Source: Pseudomonas marginalis
GTDB taxonomy: Bacteria; Pseudomonadota; Gammaproteobacteria; Pseudomonadales; Pseudomonadaceae
DNA: 64,000 bases
Reading direction: 5' to 3'
Assembly (NCBI RefSeq): GCF_024169655.1
Contig: NZ_JALJWV010000001.1
Location: 5,934,001 to 5,998,000 of the forward strand
In this document: one piece after another, positions 17,548 to 26,034 of the stretch
How positions within the stretch are numbered: position 1 is the stretch's first letter
Layout of the letters: every line of letters begins with the position of its first letter
The notes under the pieces: model-generated
Told to the model about the DNA's origin: nothing
Databases searched by the model: none
Seen by the model: only the letters and a program-made list of their open reading frames with translations
Made by a program: the position numbers and the translations under genes

Positions 17548-18468
17548 ATGCAGATCGGAACCGTACTGCTTCTTTTCGTGGGATTGGCCATCGCCATCCT
17601 CTTCATGGGCTTCAAAGTCGTGCCCCAGGGCTATCAGTGGACGGTCGAGCGCTTTGGCCGCTACACCAACACGCTCAAGCCCGGTCTCAACATCATCATC
17701 CCGGTCATGGACCGCATCGGTCGCAAGATCAACGTGATGGAAAGCGTGCTGGATATCCCGCCCCAGGAAGTGATCACCGCCGACAACGCCACCGTGCAGA
17801 TCGACGCCGTGTGCTTCTTCCAGGTGGTCAACACCGCCCAGGCCGCTTATGAGGTGAACAACCTCGAACATGCCATCCGCAACCTGTTGCAGACCAATAT
17901 CCGTACCGTACTCGGCTCCATGGAACTGGATGCGATGCTCAGCCAGCGTGACGGCATCAACGAAAAACTGCTGCGCACCGTCGACGAAGCCACGGCGCCG
18001 TGGGGTATCAAGATCACCCGGATCGAGATCAAGGACATCAGCCCACCTGCGGACCTGATGGCCGCCATGTCGGGCCAGATGAAAGCCGAGCGGATCAAGC
18101 GTGCACAGATCCTCGAAGCCGAAGGCCTGCGGGCGTCGGCGATCCTGACCGCCGAAGGCAAAAAGCAGGCGCAGATCCTCGAAGCCGAAGGCGGACGCCA
18201 AGCTGCGTTCCTGGAGTCCGAAGCCCGCGAGCGTCAAGCCGAGGCAGAAGCCCGCGCTACCCAAGTCGTGTCCGAAGCGATCGCCACCGGTAACGTGCAG
18301 GCCATCAACTACTTCGTCGCACAGAAATACATCGACGCGCTGGGCAAACTGGCTTCCGCCAACAACAGCAAGGTGATCCTCATGCCGCTGGAAGCCAGCC
18401 AGGTGATCGGCGCTGTGGGCGGTATCGGCGAAATCGTCAAAGCGACTTTCGACAACAAGAAAGGCTGA
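17548..18468 (+). CDS. SPFH/band 7 (stomatin, QmcA-like) membrane protein
   Basis: This is a 306-aa stomatin-like protein. One N-terminal transmembrane helix (about 4-24) is followed by a PHB/SPFH domain (about 25-190, QWTVERFGRYTNTLKPGLNIIIPVMDRIGRKINVME) and a long Ala/Glu-rich coiled coil (about 185-260). The family forms oligomeric membrane scaffolds linked to protease control and lipid domains. It is paired with the NfeD-like gene 10 nt downstream, the standard arrangement for this family (YbbK/YbbJ in E. coli). Confidence 0.9.
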   Translation: MQIGTVLLLFVGLAIAILFMGFKVVPQGYQWTVERFGRYTNTLKPGLNIIIPVMDRIGRKINVMESVLDIPPQEVITADNATVQIDAVCFFQVVNTAQAAYEVNNLEHAIRNLLQTNIRTVLGSMELDAMLSQRDGINEKLLRTVDEATAPWGIKITRIEIKDISPPADLMAAMSGQMKAERIKRAQILEAEGLRASAILTAEGKKQAQILEAEGGRQAAFLESEARERQAEAEARATQVVSEAIATGNVQAINYFVAQKYIDALGKLASANNSKVILMPLEASQVIGAVGGIGEIVKATFDNKKG

Positions 18469-18478
18469 GGCCATCGCC

Positions 18479-18925
18479 ATGTGGGATTTCCTGCAGCATT
18501 TATCGTTTTGGGATTGGCTGGCGCTGGGGACGGTGCTGCTGATTCTGGAGGTGTTCGGCGCAGGTGGTTACCTGTTGTGGATGGGGATTGCCGCCGCTGC
18601 CGTGGGCGTGATCAAGTTCCTGGTGCCGCCGCTCGGGCTGGAATGGCAACTGCTGCTGTTCGCGGTATTGTCGATATTGACGGCGGTGTACTGGTGGAAG
18701 CGCCAGCGCAGCAGCGCCAAGGCCAGCGACCAACCGGGGCTCAACGAGCGGGGGTCGGAGCTGATCGGCCACACGTTTATCGTGCATCAGGCGATTGTGG
18801 ATGGCCGCGGCAAAATAAAAGTCGGTGACGGCGTGTGGATGGTGACCGGACCGGACACCCCCGTAGGCGCTCATGTACGCGTGATTGCACAGGATGGAAC
18901 GACTTTGCAGGTTGAAACTGTTTAG
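18479..18925 (+). CDS. NfeD-like (YbbJ) membrane protein
   Basis: This 148-aa protein has two or three transmembrane helices in residues 10-75 and a C-terminal OB-fold soluble domain (about 85-147, ELIGHTFIVHQAIVDGRGKIKVGDGVWMV). NfeD proteins accompany SPFH proteins and are thought to organise their complexes. The gene starts 10 nt after the SPFH stop, so the two are co-transcribed and probably interact. Confidence 0.88.
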   Translation: MWDFLQHLSFWDWLALGTVLLILEVFGAGGYLLWMGIAAAAVGVIKFLVPPLGLEWQLLLFAVLSILTAVYWWKRQRSSAKASDQPGLNERGSELIGHTFIVHQAIVDGRGKIKVGDGVWMVTGPDTPVGAHVRVIAQDGTTLQVETV

Positions 18926-18994
18926 TCAGTGATGGAACTCGATTGGGCTAACTACAATCATAGAGTACAGATAACCCACCCGGAGTCACCCGCC

Positions 18995-19309
18995 ATGCGT
19001 CTCAAATATGCTGTCGCCACCCTCGCCGTGCTTTCCCTACCTGTCGGTTCAGCCATGGCCGACAGCTTCTGGCGCAATGTCATCTCGTCGGGCGCCACGA
19101 CCGGCTCGACGTACCTGACCTTCAAGGACCACAAGCTGGTGGTTGCCGCCCAAGACGACGCAGGCAGCTTTGTTGCCAGCGACGGCGGCATCCGCGGCCC
19201 GTACCTGGAAGCCGCCATGCAGAAAGTCCGCGCCGACAACCCTGGCCTCCAAGCCACGGACATGGAATTGGCCAACGCCATCCTCGCGAAAAACGCTGTC
19301 ACCGAGTAA
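18995..19309 (+). CDS. DUF2388 family exported protein
   Basis: This 104-aa protein has a signal peptide of about 22 residues (MRLKYAVATLAVLSLPVGSAMA) followed by a short domain with SSGATTGSTYLTFKDHKLVVAAQDDAGSFVAS and GIRGPYLEAAMQKVR, the pattern of the Pseudomonas DUF2388 family. The upstream in-frame ATG codons at 18929-18934 are less likely because the signal peptide starts at 18995. Its function is unknown; the location is periplasmic by inference. It has its own terminator. Confidence 0.8.
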   Translation: MRLKYAVATLAVLSLPVGSAMADSFWRNVISSGATTGSTYLTFKDHKLVVAAQDDAGSFVASDGGIRGPYLEAAMQKVRADNPGLQATDMELANAILAKNAVTE

Positions 19310-19325
19310 TACTCGGCCCAAAAAG

Positions 19326-19351
19326 AATGCCGCTTCTCAGCGGCATTTTTT
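19326..19351 (+). terminator. Terminator of the DUF2388 gene
   Basis: AATGCCGCT / AGCGGCATT stem with a TCTC loop followed by T residues, 17 nt after the stop. Confidence 0.88.
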
Positions 19352-19492
19352 GGGGTCATTTCCTACAGTCATCACCCCTGGGCACTACGCAGATAGTCTA
19401 TTTTTTCCAGCCGCGGGCGGAGAAGTCCTATCGAGCCCTCAAGGGCCAGGCAACAAGCTAAGGATTCCTTTTCCATCAAGCGAATTCCTTCC

Positions 19493-20158
19493 ATGCAAAA
19501 ACTCGCCTACGCGCTGCTGCTCTCTGCGTTCTTTGCCCCCTACACCCATGCAGAAAACTGGTACGGGTCGTTGAAGCTCAACCACGCCCGCCAGAATCTC
19601 TCCAGCGCTCTGCTAACCAGCCCACGCGTCACCGAACGGGTGGAGGCGCCCGATAGCAGCAAGTCCATCGTCGCCTCTTTCGCCACGGGTTATGCCTTTG
19701 CCGATGGCTGGCGCCTGGAAGGGGAATACACCATGCCGAAGAATTCGGCCTTCAAATCCTACTGGGCGCCCTTCAATGCCAACGTCAACAACCTGCAGGT
19801 CCATAGCCAGCGCTTGATGCTCAATGGCTACAAGGACATCCCGATCAATGATTGGCTGTCGTTTTACGGCATGACCGGGGTGGGGGTGGCGCGGATTAGC
19901 GCCGAGGGCTACCAAACCAACGAGACCCGGCGTTTTGCCAGCAACCGCCAGCACAATTTCGCCTACAGCGTCGGCATGGGGCTGGAGGCCAAGATCAGCG
20001 AACAACTCACCCTCGGCGCCGGCTATCGCTATATCGCCATGGGCGATGTGGAAACGGGCTACAACACCTTCGCCAACCGCGTGAACGCACGGGATGAGCA
20101 GCTCAAAGGCAAGCTCAAAGAGCAGAATATGTTTCTGGAGGCGCGCGTTTCCTTCTGA
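19493..20158 (+). CDS. Outer-membrane beta-barrel protein (porin-like)
   Basis: This 221-aa protein has a signal peptide of about 20 residues ending THAE and alternating-residue strands to a terminal Phe (LEARVSF), the sequence signal for BAM insertion. Segments GYAFADGWRLEGEYTMP and LTLGAGYRYIAMGDVETGY match small Omp25/OmpA-barrel-like proteins. The size suggests an 8-stranded barrel. It is a single gene followed by a terminator. Its role cannot be assigned from sequence. Confidence 0.78.
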   Translation: MQKLAYALLLSAFFAPYTHAENWYGSLKLNHARQNLSSALLTSPRVTERVEAPDSSKSIVASFATGYAFADGWRLEGEYTMPKNSAFKSYWAPFNANVNNLQVHSQRLMLNGYKDIPINDWLSFYGMTGVGVARISAEGYQTNETRRFASNRQHNFAYSVGMGLEAKISEQLTLGAGYRYIAMGDVETGYNTFANRVNARDEQLKGKLKEQNMFLEARVSF

Positions 20159-20168
20159 CTCGCAGCAG

Positions 20169-20195
20169 AAAATGCCGCTCTCAACGCGGCATTTT
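20169..20195 (+). terminator. Terminator after the outer-membrane barrel gene
   Basis: AAAATGCCGC and GCGGCATTTT form a perfect 10-bp stem around TCTCAAC, 10 nt after the stop codon. Confidence 0.85.
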
Positions 20196-20313
20196 CCCCG
20201 TTTGGGTGACGTTTCATTCACAGATGACAGGCTATATTCAGTCAAGCCGTGCAACCATGCCGGTACTGATATGCCTTCTCTCATCGTCTACCGAAACGGA
20301 TGCCTTCGCCGTC

Positions 20314-21453
20314 ATGAGCCAACAGCCTTTTCTGCCATTTTCCAAACCTACCATTGATGAAGCCACCATCTCGGCGGTCGGTGATGTACTGCGTTCGGGC
20401 TGGATCACCAGCGGGCCGAAAGTGCAGGCGTTCGAAGCGCAGTTGTCGGAATACTTTGGCGGGCGACCGGTACGCACCTTCAACTCGGGCACCTGCACCA
20501 TGGAGATTGCCCTGCGCATCGCCGGTATCGGGCCGGGCGATGAAGTCATCACCACGCCGATCTCCTGGGTCGCCACGGCCAACGTGATTCTGGAAGTCGG
20601 CGCCACGCCGGTGTTTGCCGATATCGACCCGGTAACCCGCAATATCGACCTGGCCCAGGTCGAAGCGGCCATCACCCCGCGCACCAAAGCGATCATCCCG
20701 GTGTACCTGGCCGGCCTGCCCGTGGATATGCCGATGCTTTACGCACTGGCCAACAAGTACAACCTGCGTATCGTTGAGGACGCCGCCCAGGCCCTGGGTT
20801 CGAGCTGGGACGGTGAGCGGATCGGTGCCACCGGCGACTTCGTGTCGTTCAGCTTCCAGGCGAACAAGAACATCACCTCTTCCGAGGGCGGCTGCCTGGT
20901 GTTGAACAACGCCGACGAAGCACGCCTGGCAGAGAAGTACCGCTTGCAGGGCGTCACCCGCACCGGCTTCGACGGCCTGGACGTGGATGTGCTGGGCGGC
21001 AAGTTCAACATGACCGACATCGCCGCCGCCATCGGCCTGGGGCAATTTGCCCATATCCAGGAGATCACCGCCCATCGCCAGAACCTGGCGCGGCACTACT
21101 TCAAGTGCTTCGGCAGTGATTTTGAAGAGCAATACGGTGCACAACTGCCACCGGCAGATTTCGAAAACAGCAACTGGCACCTGTTCCAACTGGTCCTGCC
21201 GGAGCGCCAGGACGGGCTGCCCGCCCGTGCCACCTTCATGGAGCAGATGCAGGCCCATGGCGTCGGCATTGGCTATCACTACCCACCGATCCACCTGTTG
21301 AGCCTGTATCGGGCACGCGGGTTCAAGGAAGGCATGTTCCCGGTAGCGGAGCGTGTTGGGCGTTTGATCGTGTCGTTGCCGATGTTCACGGCGATGACAG
21401 AGACGGATGTGGAACGCTCGGTAGCGGCGGTGAAGGCCGTGCTGCAGCGCTGA
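20314..21453 (+). CDS. DegT/DnrJ/EryC1 family PLP-dependent aminotransferase
   Basis: This is a 379-aa sugar aminotransferase-type enzyme. Visible motifs include FNSGTCTMEIALRIAGIGPGDEVITTPISWVATAN, VEDAAQALGSSWDG and the PLP-lysine stretch SFQANKNITSSEGG. The family aminates keto-sugar nucleotides for surface polysaccharides or antibiotics. The frame is open 36 codons further upstream, but MSQQPFLPFSKPTID matches the usual family N-terminus. No ribosome site is clear, so the start is uncertain. No sugar-nucleotide gene lies nearby; it is convergent with gcvH. Confidence 0.82.
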   Translation: MSQQPFLPFSKPTIDEATISAVGDVLRSGWITSGPKVQAFEAQLSEYFGGRPVRTFNSGTCTMEIALRIAGIGPGDEVITTPISWVATANVILEVGATPVFADIDPVTRNIDLAQVEAAITPRTKAIIPVYLAGLPVDMPMLYALANKYNLRIVEDAAQALGSSWDGERIGATGDFVSFSFQANKNITSSEGGCLVLNNADEARLAEKYRLQGVTRTGFDGLDVDVLGGKFNMTDIAAAIGLGQFAHIQEITAHRQNLARHYFKCFGSDFEEQYGAQLPPADFENSNWHLFQLVLPERQDGLPARATFMEQMQAHGVGIGYHYPPIHLLSLYRARGFKEGMFPVAERVGRLIVSLPMFTAMTETDVERSVAAVKAVLQR

Positions 21454-21461
21454 AAGGCGGT

Positions 21462-21489
21462 TGCAGGAGCCGGATGACCGGCTCCTGCA
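21462..21489. terminator. Hairpin between convergent aminotransferase and gcvH
   Basis: TGCAGGAGCCGG and CCGGCTCCTGCA form a perfect 12-bp stem around ATGA between two convergent stop codons. There is no T run, so it may work as a bidirectional RNA-end stabiliser rather than a classic terminator. Confidence 0.6.
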
Positions 21490-21495
21490 GCGGGA

Positions 21496-21882
21496 TCACT
21501 CGCCGATGTAGGCCTTGTAGCCGGCGGCATCGAGCAGTTTGGCCAGGTCGGCGTCAACGCTGCTTGGCTTGAGCTTGAAGATCCAGGCACCGTAAGGGTC
21601 GGTGTTCAGCAACTCAGGGCTGCCACCCAGTTCTTCGTTAACCGCAATCACTTCGCCAGCAACTGGCGAGTAGATATCAGAAGCCGCTTTAACCGACTCC
21701 ACGACACCCGCCGTTTCACCCGCCGCAAACACTTTGCCGACTTCGGCCAACTCTACAAACACCACATCACCCAAGGCTTCCTGGGCATGGTCGGAGATCC
21801 CGACGGTGACGGTGCCGTCAGCTTCCAAACGGGCCCATTCGTGACTTTCGGCATAACGCAGGCCGGCAGGGATATCGCTCAT
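21496..21882 (-). CDS. gcvH: Glycine cleavage system H protein
   Basis: This is a 128-aa lipoyl carrier that shuttles the aminomethyl group between the P, T and L proteins. The lipoylation lysine is Lys65 in VVESVKAASDIYSP, and the length is normal. It lies 51 nt downstream of gcvT on the same strand. In P. aeruginosa the third gene, gcvP, follows directly; here the next gene is a convergent aminotransferase, so the decarboxylase must be encoded elsewhere. Confidence 0.95.
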   Translation of the reverse strand: MSDIPAGLRYAESHEWARLEADGTVTVGISDHAQEALGDVVFVELAEVGKVFAAGETAGVVESVKAASDIYSPVAGEVIAVNEELGGSPELLNTDPYGAWIFKLKPSSVDADLAKLLDAAGYKAYIGE

Positions 21883-21933
21883 AGTCTATGTCCTCAAGAA
21901 GAAATGTCAGCGGCCATTGGCCTGCCGGAATAG

Positions 21934-23016
21934 TTAGATCAAGGTTTTACCATGGCGCACGAAGGTCGGTTTGACCACTCGAACCGGATACCACTTGCCG
22001 CGGATTTCCACTTCGGCCCGATCGGCGGTTGCCGTCGGTACACGCGCCAAAGCAATGGATTTACTCAGCGTAGGAGAGAAACTACCACTGGTGATCTCCC
22101 CTTCGCCAACATTGGCGATACGAACCACCTGGTGAGCGCGTAAAACCCCACGTTCTTCCAGCACCAAACCGACCAATTTGGTCTGCACCCCGGCCGCCAG
22201 TTCGGCTTCCAGCGCGGCACGACCGATGAAACGGCGCTCGGCCGGTTCCCAGGCAATGCTCCAGGCCATGTTGGCCGCCAGGGGCGAAACGTCCTGGTGG
22301 ATATCCTGGCCATACAGGTTCATGCCGGCTTCCAGGCGCAGGGTGTCGCGGGCGCCGAGGCCGATGGGTGAAATACCCGCACCTACCAAGTCGTTGAAAA
22401 AGCCCGGGGCCTGATCGGCCGGCAGGATAATTTCCAGGCCGTCTTCGCCGGTGTAGCCAGTGCGGGCGATAAACCAGTCACCGTCGGCCTGGCCTTCGAA
22501 GGGCTTGAGCTGGTGGATCAGGGTGCCGCGCGACTGGGTCACCAGTTCGGCGATTTTCTGCCGGGCGTGGGGGCCTTGGATAGCGAGCATGGACAGTTCG
22601 GAGCGCTCGTGCAGTTGCACCTGATAAGTGCCCAACTGCGCGTGCATCCAGGCCATGTCCTGGTCACGGGTGGCGGCGTTGACCACCAACCGATAACCGG
22701 CTTCGGTACGGTAGACGATCATGTCGTCCACCACCCCGCCGTGCTCGTTGAGCATGGCGCTGTACAACGCACGGCCGCAGCCGTGCAAACGGTCGACGTC
22801 ATTGGCCAGCAGGTACTGCAGCCATTCCTTGGCCTGGGGGCCGGTGACATCGATCACGGTCATATGAGATACATCGAACACCCCGCAGTCGCGTCGCACC
22901 TGATGGTGTTCTTCCACTTGCGAGCCGTAGTGCAGAGGCATATCCCAACCGCCAAAATCGACCATTTTCGCGCCGAGGGCGAGATGCAGGTCATACAGAG
23001 GCGTACGCTGTCCCAT
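21934..23016 (-). CDS. gcvT: Glycine cleavage system aminomethyltransferase
   Basis: This 360-aa T protein moves the methylene group from aminomethyl-lipoyl-H protein to tetrahydrofolate. The N-terminus MGQRTPLYDLHLALGAKMVDFGGWDMPL, the DVSHM segment and the C-terminal barrel GLVLEERGVLRAHQ are diagnostic. The open frame reaches 19 codons further upstream, but the ATG at 23016 has AAGGAG at proper spacing. I see no glycine riboswitch in the 150-bp leader. Confidence 0.94.
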   Translation of the reverse strand: MGQRTPLYDLHLALGAKMVDFGGWDMPLHYGSQVEEHHQVRRDCGVFDVSHMTVIDVTGPQAKEWLQYLLANDVDRLHGCGRALYSAMLNEHGGVVDDMIVYRTEAGYRLVVNAATRDQDMAWMHAQLGTYQVQLHERSELSMLAIQGPHARQKIAELVTQSRGTLIHQLKPFEGQADGDWFIARTGYTGEDGLEIILPADQAPGFFNDLVGAGISPIGLGARDTLRLEAGMNLYGQDIHQDVSPLAANMAWSIAWEPAERRFIGRAALEAELAAGVQTKLVGLVLEERGVLRAHQVVRIANVGEGEITSGSFSPTLSKSIALARVPTATADRAEVEIRGKWYPVRVVKPTFVRHGKTLI

Positions 23017-23172
23017 GGGTTTCTCCTTCCGGGCTTGGCGAAGGTACGCAGGGCTGCGGGATGGGCTGAACACCTTGAATTAAAAGGCCTGCCGCCACAT
23101 CCAACGAGCCGGTCCGAAACACGGAGCGTACCGAATGCCGCGCATTGTAGCCTCAAGCCGTAGGACTGGCAC

Positions 23173-24789
23173 CTAACCGATTTGTCGTGCGGAGCGTCGT
23201 ATCAGTCCAACCACCGGCAACAGGCCGACCAGCACCAAGGTCAAGGCCGGTAACGAAGCCCGTGCCCACTCCCCTTCACTGGTCATCTCAAAGATCCGCA
23301 CCGCCAGGGTGTCCCAGCCAAACGGGCGCATCAGCAGGGTCGCCGGCATTTCCTTGAGCACGTCGACGAACACCAGCAACGCGGCGCTCAGGGTGCCCGG
23401 CAGCAACAACGGAAGATACACTTTGCAAAACAGTCGTGGGCCGCTCACCCCAAGGCTGCGCGCCGCTTCGGGCAACGATGGACGAATGCGCGCCAGGCTG
23501 TTTTCCAGCGGCCCGTAAGCCACTGCCAGGAAGCGCACCAGATACGCCAGCACCAAGGCCGACAAACTGCCCAGCAACAAGGGCTTGCCCGCGCCGCCGA
23601 GCCAGCCCGACAACGGCACCACCCACTCACGGTCCAGGTAACTGAACGCCAACATGATCGACACCGCCAGTACCGAGCCCGGCAAGGCATATCCGACGTT
23701 GGCCAGGCTGATGCCAGAGCGAATCGCCCGGGTCGGCGCCAGACGGTTGGCGAAGGCCAGGATCAAGGCGACGCTGACAGTGACCAGCGCCGCGATACCG
23801 CCCAGGTAGAGGGTGTGGATGATCAGACCCGTATAGCGCTCGTCCAGATCGAAGCGGCCGCGCTGCCAGAACCAGGCGATCAGTTGCAGCATCGGAATGA
23901 CAAAGGCACAGGCAAACACCAGGGCGCACCAACCACTCGCCGCCACCGCCTTCCACCCGCGTAGGTGATACAACGCCTTGGCGCGCGGCCGCTCATTGCT
24001 CGGCCGACTGGCACCGCGGGCACGACGCTCGCCGTAGAGCACCAGCATCACCACCAGCAGCAACAGGCTGGCCAGTTGGGCCGCGCTGGACAGGCTGAAA
24101 AAGCCGTACCAGGTCTTGTAGATCGCGGTGGTGAAGGTATCGAAGTTGAACACCGAGACCGCACCGAAATCCGCCAGGGTCTCCATCAGTGCCAGGGCCA
24201 CCCCGGCGCCAATCGCCGGCCGCGCCATGGGCAGGGCCACGCGCCAGAAGGCTTGCCAGGGCGATTGCCCGAGCACGCGCGCCGCCTCCATCAGGCCCTT
24301 GCCCTGGGCCAGGAATGCCGTGCGCGCCAGCAAGTAGACGTAGGGATAGAACACCAGCACCAACACGATGACCACCCCACCGGTGGAACGCACGCGGGGC
24401 AGGCGCAAGCCGCTGCCGAATGCTTCACGCAGCAGGGTTTGCACCGGCCCCGAGAAGTCCAGCAGGCCGACAAATACAAACGCCAGCACATACGCGGGGA
24501 TCGCGAACGGCAACATCAGCGCCCAATCGAGCCAGCGCCGCCCGGGAAATTCGCAGAGGCTGGTCAGCCACGCCAGGCTTACACCCAACAGGGTCACACC
24601 GACGCCAACGCCGAGCACCAGGGTCAAGGTATTGCCCAACAGGCGCGGCATCTGGGTTTGCCACAGATGGGACCAGATCTGCGCATCGATGCTTTGCCAG
24701 GACAGCAACAGCACGCTCAGCGGCAGCAACACCAAGGCGGCGACGCTGAAGACCGGCAGGTACCAGCGGCGTTGGGCGGGGTGGGCCAA
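23173..24789 (-). CDS. Ferric-iron ABC transporter permease (FbpB/HitB type)
   Basis: This is a two-domain ABC permease with about 12 transmembrane helices and duplicated EAA loops (for example MEAARVLGQSPWQAFWRVALP and LPEAARSLGVSGPRLFCKVYLP), typical of iron(III) permeases. No ATG begins the frame. TTG at 24789 is chosen because AGGGA lies 8 nt upstream and gives the product M-AHPAQRRWYLP, 538 aa; an in-frame TTG at 24831 would add 14 residues. It lies downstream of the binding-protein gene, with a half REP element between them. No ATPase gene is adjacent. Confidence 0.88.
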   Translation of the reverse strand: MAHPAQRRWYLPVFSVAALVLLPLSVLLLSWQSIDAQIWSHLWQTQMPRLLGNTLTLVLGVGVGVTLLGVSLAWLTSLCEFPGRRWLDWALMLPFAIPAYVLAFVFVGLLDFSGPVQTLLREAFGSGLRLPRVRSTGGVVIVLVLVFYPYVYLLARTAFLAQGKGLMEAARVLGQSPWQAFWRVALPMARPAIGAGVALALMETLADFGAVSVFNFDTFTTAIYKTWYGFFSLSSAAQLASLLLLVVMLVLYGERRARGASRPSNERPRAKALYHLRGWKAVAASGWCALVFACAFVIPMLQLIAWFWQRGRFDLDERYTGLIIHTLYLGGIAALVTVSVALILAFANRLAPTRAIRSGISLANVGYALPGSVLAVSIMLAFSYLDREWVVPLSGWLGGAGKPLLLGSLSALVLAYLVRFLAVAYGPLENSLARIRPSLPEAARSLGVSGPRLFCKVYLPLLLPGTLSAALLVFVDVLKEMPATLLMRPFGWDTLAVRIFEMTSEGEWARASLPALTLVLVGLLPVVGLIRRSARQIG

Positions 24790-24835
24790 GAGCAAATTCC
24801 CTGGGAATGGATGATCTACAGACAGACACAAAACC

Positions 24836-24862
24836 GTGTGGGAGGGGGCTTGCCCCCTCCCT
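24836..24862. repeat. Single REP palindrome
   Basis: GAGGGGGCTTGCCCCCTC is a lone REP core between the iron-binding-protein gene and the permease gene, inside an operon rather than at its end. Confidence 0.75.
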
Positions 24863-24871
24863 CATACACAT

Positions 24872-25876
24872 TCAGTTCCAGCCGGCCCGATCCATCAAGC
24901 GAATCGCCTCGGCCTGACGCTTGCCCGCGATTTCCACCGGCAAGGTGTCTGCCACGAACTTGCCCCAACTGGCCACTTCAGCCGACGGCGCCACCGTGGG
25001 GTTGGCCGGGAACTCCTGGTTCACGTCGGCAAAAATCTTCTGCGCCTCGGGTGTGGTCATCCATTCCACCAGCGCCTTGGCCGCTTCGGGGTGCGGCGCG
25101 TATTTGGTCAGGCCGATGCCGGACAGGTTCACATGCACGCCACGGTCGCTCTGGTTCGGCCAGAACAACTTCACCGCCAGGTCCGGCTTCTGCTTGTGCA
25201 GGCGGCCGTAGTAGTAAGTGTTGACGATGCCCACGTCGCACTGCCCGGCGTTGATCGCTTCGAGCACGGCGATGTCGTCGGAGAACACATCGGTGGACAG
25301 GTTATTGACCCAACCCTTGACGATTGCTTCGGTCTTGGCCGCGCCATGGGTTTCGATCAGGGTGGCGGTCAGCGACTGGTTGTAGACCTTTTTCGCCGTG
25401 CGCAGGCACAGGCGGCCTTCCCATTGTTTGTCGGCCAGGGCTTCGTAGGTGGTCAGCTCGCCGGGCTTCACCCGGGCGGTGGAGTAGGCGAGGGTCCGCG
25501 CACGCAGGCTCAAACCGGTCCAGGCGTGGGTGGACGAGCGGTATTGCAGCGGAATATTGGCGTCGATCAGCTTGGAGGTGAACGGTTGCAGGATGCCCAT
25601 CTGCTCGGCCTGCCAGAGGTTGCCGGCGTCGACGGTGAGCAGCAGGTCGGCGGTGGCGTTCTCGCCCTCGGCCTTGATGCGCTGCATCAGCGGGGCTTCC
25701 TTGTCGGTGATGAACTTCACCTGCACCCCGGTTTTCTGGGTGTAGGCATCGAACACCGGCTTGATCAGTTCGTCGATGCGCGAGGAGTAGACCACAACTT
25801 CATCGGCCGCCTGCGCGGTGGTGCTGCCGATGAGGGTGAGTGCCAGGGCAGTCAGGAGGCGCTTGGGTGCCGACAT
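24872..25876 (-). CDS. Ferric-iron ABC transporter substrate-binding protein (HitA/FbpA type)
   Basis: This is a 334-aa periplasmic iron-binding protein. A signal peptide of about 23 residues (ending TTAQAA) precedes DEVVVYSSRIDELIKPVFDAYTQKTG. The tandem tyrosines in VNTYYYGRLHKQ correspond to the Fe(III) ligands of FbpA. It delivers iron to the permease encoded just downstream. A sequence resembling a Pseudomonas Fur box lies 33-51 bp upstream, which fits iron repression. Confidence 0.9.
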   Translation of the reverse strand: MSAPKRLLTALALTLIGSTTAQAADEVVVYSSRIDELIKPVFDAYTQKTGVQVKFITDKEAPLMQRIKAEGENATADLLLTVDAGNLWQAEQMGILQPFTSKLIDANIPLQYRSSTHAWTGLSLRARTLAYSTARVKPGELTTYEALADKQWEGRLCLRTAKKVYNQSLTATLIETHGAAKTEAIVKGWVNNLSTDVFSDDIAVLEAINAGQCDVGIVNTYYYGRLHKQKPDLAVKLFWPNQSDRGVHVNLSGIGLTKYAPHPEAAKALVEWMTTPEAQKIFADVNQEFPANPTVAPSAEVASWGKFVADTLPVEIAGKRQAEAIRLMDRAGWN

Positions 25877-25908
25877 GGGTGCGGTCTCTCGTGGACAAAA
25901 GAGTACAA

Positions 25909-25927
25909 ATGATAAGGACTCACATTT
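25909..25927 (-). promoter_or_regulatory. Candidate Fur box upstream of the iron-binding-protein gene
   Basis: ATGATAAGGACTCACATTT matches the Pseudomonas-type pattern ATGATAATGATTCTCATTT at 16 of 19 positions by eye. Position and the function of the downstream gene support Fur control; binding is inferred. Confidence 0.5.
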
Positions 25928-26034
25928 AGCATCTCAATCAATCACTCGAGTGAGGCGTTACGAGATGTTGCGAGGCCACCTTCGGCAGTGCGACGTATCG
26001 CCTCATCGCGGACAAGCCCGGACTGCCGGGTGTA

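Noticed and set aside
23017..23160. Glycine riboswitch before gcvT
   Set aside because: The leader was read on the minus strand; the tandem glycine-aptamer consensus is not present.
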